Shown piece by piece: positions 1-8,384 of a stretch of 64,000 nucleotides of DNA (position 1 is its first letter; every line of letters begins with the position of its first letter). The notes beneath the pieces were generated by a model, which had not been told where the DNA came from, did no database searches, and worked only from the letters and a program-made list of their open reading frames with translations. A program made the position numbers and the translations under genes. Source of the stretch: RGIG1927 sp045546275 (GTDB lineage: Bacteria > Bacillota > Clostridia > UMGS1883); the NCBI GenBank assembly GCA_045546275.1, contig JAZQCM010000014.1, positions 62,001 to 126,000 of the forward strand. The letters run 5' to 3'.

Positions 1-207
1 GTAAGTCCCGAGTCGGCACCCATTAAAAGGCTTATTCACGATGCAGGTGACAAGGGCATGTTGATTGATGCCACCTACGGACGAAAAACAAAAAGCGTTA
101 TTATTACCGACTCAGGCCATGTAATTTTGTCGGCGCTTACTAACGAAGTAATTTACGAGCGTAACGACTCGGACGAAAAGCCTGTTATAAGCTCTCTGGA
201 GGAATAA
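1..207 (+). CDS. remA: RemA/DUF370 family regulator, 3' part only
   Basis: The gene enters from the left edge in frame 1 and stops with TAA at 205-207, leaving 68 codons. The visible part holds the family signature: SPESAPIKR, then GMLIDATYGR and a VIITDSGHVILSA strand. RemA-type proteins are small DNA-binding regulators; in Bacillus subtilis RemA activates biofilm matrix genes. The position directly before gmk and rpoZ is the usual Firmicutes arrangement, and gmk starts 3 bases after this stop. The C-terminal tail is acidic and somewhat longer than in the Bacillus protein. The start and promoter lie outside the window. Confidence 0.9.
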   Translation, partial: VSPESAPIKRLIHDAGDKGMLIDATYGRKTKSVIITDSGHVILSALTNEVIYERNDSDEKPVISSLEE

Positions 208-210
208 ATT

Positions 211-828
211 ATGAAAAAAAGAGGAACTTTACTTGTTCTTTCCGGCCCTTCAGGCTCGGGAAAAGGCACGCTTTTGCAGGAATACACCTCAAAAAGAGAC
301 GACGTGTTTATTTCTGTGTCTGCCACAACCCGCAACCCTCGTGAAGGCGAAAGATACGGAGTTAATTACTACTACATGACCGTGGATGAATTTAAAAAGA
401 AAATTGATGAAAACGGTTTTCTTGAATACGCAAACTTTTGCGGAAACTATTACGGAACCCCTCGTGACAGAGTTGAAGAAAAACTGAGTCAGGGCTTTGA
501 CGTAATTTTGGAAATTGATGTGCAGGGCGCACTTTTGGTGAAGAAAAACTGCCCCGATGCGGTTTTGGTGTTCACAGCACCGCCCTCATACCAAATTCTT
601 CGTGAGCGACTTATCGGCCGTGGCACAGAAAGCATGGAAGTTATCGAAGAAAGGCTTTCTGCAGCGGTGGAGGAGTTCAAGCAAATGAACGAGTACGATT
701 ACATTGTTGTAAACGACACAATTGAAAAAGCTTCACAAGAGCTTGGTGCCATATTCATGGCAGAAAAATGCAGAACAAACAAAAATGATGATTTCATTAA
801 AGGAGTGTTAAGCGATGTTATATCCTGA
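211..828 (+). CDS. gmk: Guanylate kinase
   Basis: Guanylate kinase phosphorylates GMP to GDP with ATP in the cytoplasm. The 205-residue length is typical. The P-loop GPSGSGKG lies at residues 12-19, followed by the GMP-binding region (TTRNPREGE, then YYYMTVDEF) and the EIDVQGAL segment. The ATG is preceded by GGAGG at about 199-203. It is the second gene of the remA-gmk-rpoZ-coaBC run, and its 3' end overlaps rpoZ by 14 bases, which suggests translational coupling. Confidence 0.96.
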   Translation: MKKRGTLLVLSGPSGSGKGTLLQEYTSKRDDVFISVSATTRNPREGERYGVNYYYMTVDEFKKKIDENGFLEYANFCGNYYGTPRDRVEEKLSQGFDVILEIDVQGALLVKKNCPDAVLVFTAPPSYQILRERLIGRGTESMEVIEERLSAAVEEFKQMNEYDYIVVNDTIEKASQELGAIFMAEKCRTNKNDDFIKGVLSDVIS

Positions 829-994
829 AATTGCTAAGCTTATGGAGGGTATGCCCTCAAGATATTCTTTGGTTATTGTAACAGCAAAGCGTGCAAGACA
901 GCTTGCTGAAAGAGAAGAAAAAATTACAGACAAGCACGTTACTGTTGCCATTGACGAAATCAGCCGTGGCATGGTAAAAATCAAGAAGGACTAA
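815..994 (+). CDS. rpoZ: RNA polymerase omega subunit
   Basis: A 59-residue protein starting at ATG 815 inside the end of gmk, with AGGAG at 801-805 as ribosome binding site. The residues SRYSLVIVTAKRARQLAE match the omega core (in the Escherichia coli family RF.LV..AA.RARQL), and TDKHVTVAIDEI is the second conserved block. Omega helps assemble and stabilise RNA polymerase by binding beta'. The 14-base overlap with gmk and the 13-base gap to coaBC fit one operon. The protein is short but within the range for Clostridia. Confidence 0.92.
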   Translation: MLYPEIAKLMEGMPSRYSLVIVTAKRARQLAEREEKITDKHVTVAIDEISRGMVKIKKD

Positions 995-1007
995 AAGGTG
1001 ATAAAAA

Positions 1008-2204
1008 ATGCTTAAAGGGAAAAATATTGTATTGGGTGTAACCGGCGGTATTGCGGCGTATAAGGCGTGCGATGTTGCATCAAGACTTATTAAGTTAGGG
1101 GCAGAGGTCCATGTTATCATGACAAAGGCTGCCTGTGAATTTGTTGCGCCCTTAACCTTTAAGTCTATCACTAATAACAAGGTACATACCTCTCTTTTCG
1201 ACGAAAATGAAGAGGGTATACCTCATATTGACCTGGCACAGGAGGCGGACTTGCTTCTTGTTGCTCCGGCAACTGCAAATTTCATAGGCAAGATAGCAAA
1301 CGGTATAGCTGACGATTTGCTTTCGTCAACTGTTCTTGCTGCAAGCAATAAAAAAATAATGATTTCCCCCGCCATGAACACTCACATGTACGAAAACAAA
1401 GCCGTACAGGAAAATTTAGAGAAACTCCGTGGCAGGGGTTTTGTCGTAATTGAGCCTAAGGTGGGAAGGCTTGCCTGTGGGGCAATTGGCACGGGAAAGC
1501 TCCCCGAGCCATGTGAAATTGTGGAAAGAGTTATTAATACTATTGCTTTTGAAAAAACACTTTTAGGCAAAAGAGTTTTAATCACCGCAGGGCCCACACA
1601 GGAAAAAATTGACCCTGTAAGGTACATAACAAACCATTCCACAGGCAAAATGGGCTATGCTTTAGCTAAGGTAGCCAAGGCAAAGGGTGCAACCGTTACC
1701 CTTATTACAGGCAAAACAAACCTTGAAAAGCCCGTTGGGGTAGACACGGTTGAAATTGTTTCCGCAAAGGACATGTTCCGTGAGGTTACCGAAAGGTATT
1801 TTGACACGGACATTGTTATAAAAGCTGCGGCAGTTGCAGACTTTAAGCCCAAAAACGTAAGCGACTCAAAAACCAAAAAGGACAATGGAGCCTTTAACAT
1901 TGAGCTTGAAAAAACCGACGACATTTTAAAATATTTAGGCGAAAAGAAGGCTCATCAGGTGCTTGTAGGCTTTTGCATGGAAACTGAAAATCTTATTGAA
2001 AACGCCGAAAAAAAGCTTAAAAACAAAAATCTTGACATGATTTGCGCAAATTCCTTGAACGTGGAGGGGGCAGGCTTCGGCACCGACACAAACGTTTTAA
2101 CCTTAATCGAAAAGGACGGAACGAAAACAACTCTTCCCATGGACACCAAGGAAAAGCTTGCGGAAATAATATTGGACAAGGCTCTTAAAATGACGGAGGA
2201 ATAA
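1008..2204 (+). CDS. coaBC: Bifunctional phosphopantothenoylcysteine decarboxylase/synthetase
   Basis: This 398-residue protein carries two steps of coenzyme A synthesis: CoaB joins cysteine to 4'-phosphopantothenate and CoaC decarboxylates the product. The N-terminal flavoprotein domain shows GVTGGIAAYKA (residues 10-20), the catalytic-histidine segment PHIDLAQEADLLLVAPAT, the MNTHMYEN clamp and the active cysteine in RLACGAIGTGK. The CoaB half begins near residue 188 with VLITAGPTQEKIDPVRYITN and HSTGKMG. The length is normal. The gene sits between rpoZ and a secreted foldase, two bases before the latter. Confidence 0.95.
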   Translation: MLKGKNIVLGVTGGIAAYKACDVASRLIKLGAEVHVIMTKAACEFVAPLTFKSITNNKVHTSLFDENEEGIPHIDLAQEADLLLVAPATANFIGKIANGIADDLLSSTVLAASNKKIMISPAMNTHMYENKAVQENLEKLRGRGFVVIEPKVGRLACGAIGTGKLPEPCEIVERVINTIAFEKTLLGKRVLITAGPTQEKIDPVRYITNHSTGKMGYALAKVAKAKGATVTLITGKTNLEKPVGVDTVEIVSAKDMFREVTERYFDTDIVIKAAAVADFKPKNVSDSKTKKDNGAFNIELEKTDDILKYLGEKKAHQVLVGFCMETENLIENAEKKLKNKNLDMICANSLNVEGAGFGTDTNVLTLIEKDGTKTTLPMDTKEKLAEIILDKALKMTEE

Positions 2205-2206
2205 AA

Positions 2207-3709
2207 ATGAAAAAGATAATAAGTGCACTTTTGGCAGGAGGAATGCTTTTAAGCAGTGTTTCTGCCATGGCAAGTGATGTAAATATTACAATAAACGGGG
2301 AGGAGTTTATCCCCAAAAATGCCTTGGGGGAGGTGGTTTCCCCCTTTATTGAAAACGGCTCCACATACCTTCCCGTAAGAGCAATGAGCGAGGTAAGCGG
2401 TAAGGAAGTAAGCTTTGATGCCGAAAACTACGCTGTTTACATTGGCGTTGCACCTATGGCACAAAGCGTTGAAGAATACCCCTATGTTAAAATCGAGGAC
2501 ATGGTTTTCACCGAAGGCTTTGTTAACTTAAATTATCGTGCGGCAGACTTTATCAGCCTTTACAAGTTAAATAAGCTTGTAGAAGAAAAACTGGCAAAAG
2601 GTTTAATTACCGAAAACGATATTGCAATGGAAAAAAAGCTTATTATGTTTGCAAGGTCCATAACCGAGGAAAACCTTGAGGAAATTGCAAAAAATAACTC
2701 TATTACAGTGGGCGAATTAAATCGTCAGCTTTACTACCTTGCATGCCAGGAAGTGCTTTTGAAAATGGTGGAAGTGCCCGAGAGCGAATACGCAAAGTAC
2801 GTAACTGTAAAGCACATACTTGTAGAGGATGAAAATGTGGCAAAAAGCATTGTTGAAAAGCTCAACGAAGGCGCCCGGTTTGACGCACTTATTGAAGAAT
2901 TCAACACTGACCCCGGTCAGAGCAAGGGTTCTTCCTACACCTTTACTTATGGCGACATGGTGGAAAGCTTTGAAAAAGCCTCCTTTGCACTTGCTGACAA
3001 TGAATACACCACCCAGCCCGTAAAGAGCGATTTTGGCTATCACATTATTTTAAAGCTTCCCTTAAAAAAGGAAAATGTTGATTTAACAAATTACCGCTAT
3101 GAAAAAGTTTTCAATGAGCTTTCAAGCATTCCCGACCCCGAAAAAATGGTTTATGTGTCAGGCGATGGTGACGGCTACGGGGTAATTGAGAATATTACAA
3201 TTACAAACCGTGAATTTGAATCAGTGGGCGTTATGTTAGATACTAACTACCCCGATGGCTTTGAATATATTAAAGAAATGTTTGCAATTATCAAGGTGTG
3301 CGAAAACGGCTTTTTAACAAAGGAAGAGGTTGAAAGTGCAAAAAATGTTGACATAAGCGCACTTGCTTCCGAAATCCCCGGCATATCCGAGGAATTTGCA
3401 ACAAAATACATGGTTTGTCTTAACATGGTTTCCATGGTTGAGGACAAGTTTATCCAAAGACAAAACGCCTACATCGATTTTGAAAATCTTCTTCGTGAAG
3501 AGGTTAAAAACATTGAGGCGCACTTAATCCGTGATATCCGTGTTTATGTGGATGGCGAAATATTAATCCCCTCCGACGTAAACAATAACTACGTAAGACC
3601 TATGAACATTGACGGCACTGTGTATGTGCCCGTAAGAGCCATTGTTGAAGCTTTGGGCATGAGTGCCGATTGGGACAACAACAATAGATGCGTAGTAATT
3701 ACTAAATGA
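2207..3709 (+). CDS. Secreted parvulin-type foldase flanked by copper-amine-oxidase-like (stalk) domains
   Basis: A 500-residue exported protein with a signal peptide (residues 1-22, MKKI...SAMA). Residues about 25-85 match the copper amine oxidase N-terminal-like (stalk) domain: INGEE, a YLPVRA motif and SFD. The middle has a SurA-like helical part and a parvulin peptidyl-prolyl isomerase domain at about residues 200-290, with KHILVEDE, FDALIEEFNTDPGQSKG and FGYHIILKL. A second stalk domain closes the protein (YVPVRAIVEALGMSADW). It probably folds proteins outside the membrane; the stalk domains may anchor it to the wall. Its insertion between coaBC and priA is unusual. No SLH domain or LPXTG is present. 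The domain calls are firm; substrate and anchor are inference. Confidence 0.85.
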   Translation: MKKIISALLAGGMLLSSVSAMASDVNITINGEEFIPKNALGEVVSPFIENGSTYLPVRAMSEVSGKEVSFDAENYAVYIGVAPMAQSVEEYPYVKIEDMVFTEGFVNLNYRAADFISLYKLNKLVEEKLAKGLITENDIAMEKKLIMFARSITEENLEEIAKNNSITVGELNRQLYYLACQEVLLKMVEVPESEYAKYVTVKHILVEDENVAKSIVEKLNEGARFDALIEEFNTDPGQSKGSSYTFTYGDMVESFEKASFALADNEYTTQPVKSDFGYHIILKLPLKKENVDLTNYRYEKVFNELSSIPDPEKMVYVSGDGDGYGVIENITITNREFESVGVMLDTNYPDGFEYIKEMFAIIKVCENGFLTKEEVESAKNVDISALASEIPGISEEFATKYMVCLNMVSMVEDKFIQRQNAYIDFENLLREEVKNIEAHLIRDIRVYVDGEILIPSDVNNNYVRPMNIDGTVYVPVRAIVEALGMSADWDNNNRCVVITK

Positions 3710-3722
3710 GAGTTGAACTAAA

Positions 3723-6155
3723 ATGTACGCAGAGGTATACATTAACACCCCACTTTTAAGTCTGGACAAGCCCTTTAGCTATCGTATTCCCAAAAAGCTT
3801 TTGGGAGATTGTGTGAAAGGCGTAAGGGTAAAGGTGCCCTTTGGCTTTTCCAACCGACCAAGCGAGGGCATAGTCACAAATATTATCGACAAACCGGGCT
3901 TTGAAGAGGTTAAGGAAATTAAAAGTGTTACAGATTCTTTCCCCCTTTTAACCGAAAAGGACATTGAGCTTGCCTTTAAAATGAGGGAAAAATATTACTG
4001 CAGCTTTTACTCTGCCGCAAAGCTTTTGCTCCCTGTGGGTGCCGAAAGAAAAAAAGAAGAATGGGTCACTTTAAAGGCAGATTTACCCACTGAAGAAATA
4101 AGTAGTCTTGTTAAAAAAAGCGCCTTGCAGGAAAGGCTGGTGCATCTTTTGCAAAATGCATCGGGCAGCATGGAAATGGCGCAGATTAAGGCCGAAATGG
4201 GCAAAAGTGCCCGCACCTATGTGAACGCAATTGTGAAAAAAGGCATTGCAACGGTGGAGTTTAAAAGCCTTAAAACCATTCAGGACAAAAAAATAAGGGT
4301 TGCCTATTATAATTATTCTGCCGATGCATTGGAATTTGCGGAAAGCATTCGCAAAAAAAGCCCCATGCAGGCAAAAATTGTGGAGTTTTTGTCCGACGGC
4401 GGCAAATACACCATAAACGACATTATAACTGCCTGCCAGTGCTCACGTAACAGCATTGAGGCACTTAACCTTAAGGGCGTTGTGGAGTATGAGGACGTTG
4501 AAATACTGCGTAAGCCTCGTGGCGACAGGCAAATAACCCAAAAGGCATTTGAGGCAACCGAGGAGCAAAAAAACGCCATTGAAAAAATTTTAAACGGCAA
4601 CAGCGAAACTTTTCTTATCCATGGTGTTACAGGAAGCGGTAAAACCGAGGTTTATCTTCAGGTGGTGGAAAATGTTATAAAAAAGGGCAAGCAGGCAATT
4701 GTGTTGGTGCCCGAAATATCACTCACACCGCAAATTACCGACCGCTTTTACAACCGCTTTGGTGACAGCGTTGCAATAATGCATTCGGCGCTTTCCTTAG
4801 GGGAAAGATACGACGAATACAAAAGAATTAAAAAAGGCGAGGCAAAGGTTGTTGTTGGGGCAAGAAGTGCAATTTTTGCACCTTGTGCAAACCTTGGGGT
4901 TATTATTGTGGATGAGGAGCACGAGTATTCCTACAAATCCGAAACAACCCCCAAGTACCACGCAATTGAAATTGCAAGAATGCGTGCCGACAGCTTTTTG
5001 TGCCCCTTGGTTTTAGCAAGTGCAACCCCCAATGTGGAAAGCTACTACAAAGCGCAAAAAGGGGAATATAAATTAATTGAGCTCACAAAGCGCTACAACG
5101 AAAACCCCCTCCCCGAGGTTGAAATTGTTGACATGCGAAAAGAGCTTGAAGAAGGCAACAAAACCGTTTTAAGCCGAAAGCTTGCTTTGGGCATTTACGA
5201 AAACCTTAAAAATAATAAGCAAACCATACTTTTTCTTAACCGCCGAGGTTTTTCAACCTTTGTGTCCTGTCGTGACTGCGGCTTTGTGTACATGTGCCCT
5301 CAGTGCAGTGTGTCTCTTACTTACCACAGCTTTAACGACACCTTAAACTGCCACATATGCGGCTACAGGCAAAACCGTGACAGCTTGTGTCCTGAGTGCA
5401 AAAGCAAAAAAATCCGTGACTTCGGCACAGGCACACAAAAAGCACAAAAACAGATTGCCGAAATTTTTCCCCAGGCTGAAATTGTGCGAATGGATGCCGA
5501 CACAACAGGCGGAAAAAATGGCCACGAAAAGGTTTTATCGCAGTTTGAAGAAAAAGGTGCCGACATTCTTTTAGGCACACAAATGGTCAGCAAAGGTCTT
5601 GACTTTCCCCGTGTTACCTTGGTTGGTGCGTTGGCGGCGGATTCCTCGTTATATACCGACGATTTTCGCAGTCAGGAAAGAACCTTTGCGCTTATAACCC
5701 AGGTGGCAGGCAGAGCAGGCAGAGGGGACGAAAAGGGCAAGGCAATTATCCAGACCTATTCCCCCGAAAACAGGGTTTTGAACCTTGCGGCAAAGCAGGA
5801 CTATAAAACCTTTTACAACGAAGAAATTGAATTCAGGCGAGTTTTCGGATACCCGCCCTTTGAAAATATTGTTAACATAGTCATAAGCTCACAAAGTCAG
5901 GACAAATGTGAAAAGCATGCAACCATTTTGTACCAGATGCTCCGTGTGGACGAAAACGTAAGGCGTGAAAATATAACCTTGTACGGCCCTCACGATGCGC
6001 CCATTGCAAAAATACAAGGCAGGTGGCGTAAGCGAATATGGTTCAAATGTACCGACGCGGAGGCTTTCTTGCCCTCAATCCGAAAAATGCTCATGGCTAA
6101 AAAGGAAAGTGACGTTCAGCTCTCGGTGGATATTAACCCCTATTCAATGAGCTGA
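3723..6155 (+). CDS. priA: Primosomal protein N', replication restart helicase
   Basis: PriA reloads the replisome at stalled forks and is a superfamily 2 DNA helicase. The 810-residue protein has the N-terminal 3'-DNA-end binding domain (YAEVYINTPL, FSYRIP), Walker A GVTGSGKTE at about residues 303-311, the DEEH box near residue 397, and the ASATPN motif. Eight cysteines between about residues 516 and 560 (CRDC, CPQC, CHIC, CPEC) form the two zinc sites. The helicase C-terminal part includes LGTQMVSKGLDFPRV and QVAGRAGRG. Length and order of motifs are normal. It begins 13 bases after the foldase gene. Confidence 0.97.
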   Translation: MYAEVYINTPLLSLDKPFSYRIPKKLLGDCVKGVRVKVPFGFSNRPSEGIVTNIIDKPGFEEVKEIKSVTDSFPLLTEKDIELAFKMREKYYCSFYSAAKLLLPVGAERKKEEWVTLKADLPTEEISSLVKKSALQERLVHLLQNASGSMEMAQIKAEMGKSARTYVNAIVKKGIATVEFKSLKTIQDKKIRVAYYNYSADALEFAESIRKKSPMQAKIVEFLSDGGKYTINDIITACQCSRNSIEALNLKGVVEYEDVEILRKPRGDRQITQKAFEATEEQKNAIEKILNGNSETFLIHGVTGSGKTEVYLQVVENVIKKGKQAIVLVPEISLTPQITDRFYNRFGDSVAIMHSALSLGERYDEYKRIKKGEAKVVVGARSAIFAPCANLGVIIVDEEHEYSYKSETTPKYHAIEIARMRADSFLCPLVLASATPNVESYYKAQKGEYKLIELTKRYNENPLPEVEIVDMRKELEEGNKTVLSRKLALGIYENLKNNKQTILFLNRRGFSTFVSCRDCGFVYMCPQCSVSLTYHSFNDTLNCHICGYRQNRDSLCPECKSKKIRDFGTGTQKAQKQIAEIFPQAEIVRMDADTTGGKNGHEKVLSQFEEKGADILLGTQMVSKGLDFPRVTLVGALAADSSLYTDDFRSQERTFALITQVAGRAGRGDEKGKAIIQTYSPENRVLNLAAKQDYKTFYNEEIEFRRVFGYPPFENIVNIVISSQSQDKCEKHATILYQMLRVDENVRRENITLYGPHDAPIAKIQGRWRKRIWFKCTDAEAFLPSIRKMLMAKKESDVQLSVDINPYSMS

Positions 6156-6159
6156 GAGT

Positions 6160-6273
6160 CCTCATCCGTCGCCCTTGGCGACACCTTCTCCAAAGGAGAA
6201 GGCTAATAGGAAGGAGCCTCATCCGTCGCCTTTGGCGACACCTTCTCCAAGGGAGAAGGCTAATAGGAAGGAG
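6160..6273 (+). repeat. Two tandem 57-bp palindromic repeats upstream of def
   Basis: Units 6160-6216 and 6217-6273 differ at only a few positions. Each holds two hairpins, GTCGCC..GGCGAC and CCTTCTCC..GGAGAAGG, followed by TAATAGGAAGGAG. The last bases of unit 2 supply the GGAAGGAG ribosome binding site of def. The look resembles dispersed intergenic palindromes of gut Clostridia; dispersal cannot be tested inside this window. Confidence 0.85.
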
Positions 6274-6280
6274 ATATAAT

Positions 6281-6742
6281 ATGGCATTAAGAGAAATCAG
6301 AACAGAAGGCGACAGCTGTCTTAACAAAGTGTGCAGAGAGGTTGAAAAGTTTGACGAAAGACTGCACATTCTTTTAGACGACATGAAGGAAACCCTCAAA
6401 AAAGCTCAGGGCGTTGGACTTGCGGCGCCTCAGGTGGGTATTTTAAAAAGAATTTTTATAATCGACGACCCCGAACAGGGCATGATTGAATTTATAAACC
6501 CTGTTATTGTGGAAAAGGAAGGCAGCTACATTGACGTTGAAGGATGTTTAAGTCTTCCGGGCAAGGTGGGCACAGTTGAACGCCCCATGAAAACCACCTG
6601 CAAGGCATTTGACAGGTTCGGCAACGAATTTTCCTACACAGGTGAGGAGTTGTATTCCAAGTGCATTTGCCACGAATACGACCACTTAGACGGCATACTG
6701 TACGCTTCAAAGGTTATCGAATGGATGGAAGAGGACGAATAA
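6281..6742 (+). CDS. def: Peptide deformylase
   Basis: This enzyme removes the N-formyl group from new polypeptides. The 153-residue protein has all three motifs of the metal site: GVGLAAPQVG (motif 1), EGCLSLPG with the metal-binding cysteine (motif 2) and HEYDHLDG with the catalytic glutamate-type HExxH pattern in its HEYDH form (motif 3). The ATG at 6281 is served by GGAAGGAG contributed by the upstream repeat. It lies 1 base from fmt, the usual def-fmt pair, because fmt adds the formyl group that Def later removes. Confidence 0.96.
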   Translation: MALREIRTEGDSCLNKVCREVEKFDERLHILLDDMKETLKKAQGVGLAAPQVGILKRIFIIDDPEQGMIEFINPVIVEKEGSYIDVEGCLSLPGKVGTVERPMKTTCKAFDRFGNEFSYTGEELYSKCICHEYDHLDGILYASKVIEWMEEDE

Positions 6743-6743
6743 T

Positions 6744-7670
6744 ATGAGAATTATGTTTATGGGAACCCCCGATTTTGCGGCGGTTTCGCTTAAAAGCCTC
6801 ATAGAGGACGGCTACAATGTGGTTTCGGTTGTGTCACAGCCCGACAAAAAGCAGGGCAGAGGCATGGTTTTAGTTCCCACTGCAGTGAAAAAGGTGGCAA
6901 TTGAATACAGCATCCCCACTTTTCAGCCTGAAACAATCAAAAACGGCGAGCTTATGCCCTTTTTGGAGGAAACAAAGCCCGATTTAATAATTGTTGTGGC
7001 ATACGGCAAAATATTGCCTGAGTATGTTTTAAACTACCCCAAATTCGGCTGTGTGAACGGCCATGCATCAATACTTCCTGCGTATCGTGGTGCGGCTCCC
7101 ATTCAGCGTGCGGTCATTAACGGCGAAACTGAAACAGGTGTTACCGCCATGTACATGGAAAAGGGTCTTGACACAGGCAATATGATTTTGGTTAAAAAAT
7201 TAAAAATTGAAGATACCGACACCGCAGAAACTCTTCATGATAAGCTTGCCATTTTAGGTGCCCAAGTTTTGAAGGAAACTATCGAAAGGTTTAAAAAAGG
7301 CGATTTTTCCTCCGAAAAGCAGGACGATAGCAAGGCAACCTACGCCTCCATGCTCACAAAGAGCGAAGGCGAAATTGACTGGAACAAAACAAACACAGAG
7401 GTTTATAACCTTATGCGCGGTATGGATTCATGGCCAATGGCATATACCTACTTAAACGGGCAAAGGTTTGTGCCCTACTGTTATGAAAAGGTTGAAGGCA
7501 GTGGAACTCCCGGCGAAATAATTGAGGTTAATAAGGAATTTATTGTGGTTGCAACCAAGTGCGGTGCAATTAGAATTAAAGAGGTAAAGTTTGACGGCAA
7601 AAAGCGAATGAGCGTTAAGGACTACCTTGTAGGGCACAAAATCGAAAAGGGAACCGTGCTCGGAAAATAA
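6744..7670 (+). CDS. fmt: Methionyl-tRNA formyltransferase
   Basis: Fmt formylates initiator Met-tRNA with 10-formyltetrahydrofolate. The 308-residue length is standard. The N-terminal Rossmann domain starts MRIMFMGTPDFAAVSL; the catalytic centre shows NGHASILPAYRGAAPIQ (asparagine and histidine) and the aspartate in EKGLDTGNM. The C-terminal OB-like tRNA-binding domain follows SKATYASMLTK. The start lies one base after the def stop, so the pair is probably translationally coupled. Confidence 0.96.
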   Translation: MRIMFMGTPDFAAVSLKSLIEDGYNVVSVVSQPDKKQGRGMVLVPTAVKKVAIEYSIPTFQPETIKNGELMPFLEETKPDLIIVVAYGKILPEYVLNYPKFGCVNGHASILPAYRGAAPIQRAVINGETETGVTAMYMEKGLDTGNMILVKKLKIEDTDTAETLHDKLAILGAQVLKETIERFKKGDFSSEKQDDSKATYASMLTKSEGEIDWNKTNTEVYNLMRGMDSWPMAYTYLNGQRFVPYCYEKVEGSGTPGEIIEVNKEFIVVATKCGAIRIKEVKFDGKKRMSVKDYLVGHKIEKGTVLGK

Positions 7671-7685
7671 GAAAGGGTTTTATTT

Positions 7686-8384
7686 ATGTATTACGATATT
7701 TATTATCTTGTGCTTGTACTTCCGATGATTATTCTTTCAATGTTTGCATCGGCAAAGGTGAACAGCACTTATAAAAAATATTCAAAGGTTTCAACAAGAC
7801 GAAATTTCACCGCAACCGAAGCGGTAAGGCAAATTCTTGACCAGAATGGCTTGTACAACGTGAAAATTGAAAGCATTGCAGGCAATCTCACCGACCACTA
7901 CGACCCTAAGGCAAACGTAATCCGCCTTTCGGACAGCGTGAGAAATTCCTCCTCTGTTGCAGCAGTTGGCGTTGCAGCTCACGAGGCAGGTCATGCAGTG
8001 CAGCATGCAACAGGCTATGCTCCCATTAAGTGGCGCAGTTCACTTGTTCCTGTTGCAAACCTTGGTTCAAAGCTTGGTATTCCGCTTGTTATCATTGGCT
8101 TTCTTTTAATGCAGTTTGAAAGCGCATTGGGTGCTATGTGTGTATACGGCGGTATTTTGTTTTTCTCCTTGGCGGTGCTTTTCCAGGTGGTAACACTTCC
8201 TGTTGAATTTGACGCATCAAAAAGAGCTATCGAAACCTTGTCAGGCGGTGGCTACCTTTACGAGGAAGAAACAGGTATGGTTAAAAAGGTTTTGTCGGCA
8301 GCGGCAATGACCTATGTTGCGGCAGCGGCAACAAGCATTATGCAGCTTTTAAGACTAATTCTTATTGCAAGGGACAGAGACTGA
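7686..8384 (+). CDS. YugP-type membrane zinc metallopeptidase
   Basis: A 232-residue membrane protein of the zinc metallopeptidase family that includes Bacillus YugP. It has an N-terminal hydrophobic segment (residues about 3-22), the zinc motif HEAGHAVQHA near residue 99, and two or three hydrophobic segments after residue 115. The third metal ligand is probably the glutamate in VEFDASKRA. The physiological substrate is not known for the family. Its stop overlaps the rsmB start by one base (TGATG), so the two are likely co-translated. Confidence 0.88.
   Translation: MYYDIYYLVLVLPMIILSMFASAKVNSTYKKYSKVSTRRNFTATEAVRQILDQNGLYNVKIESIAGNLTDHYDPKANVIRLSDSVRNSSSVAAVGVAAHEAGHAVQHATGYAPIKWRSSLVPVANLGSKLGIPLVIIGFLLMQFESALGAMCVYGGILFFSLAVLFQVVTLPVEFDASKRAIETLSGGGYLYEEETGMVKKVLSAAAMTYVAAAATSIMQLLRLILIARDRD

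Noticed and set aside
2829..3023. Alternative frames inside long genes (for example within the foldase, priA and rsgA)
   Set aside because: They lie wholly inside clear genes in other frames, lack ribosome binding sites and show no recognisable domains.
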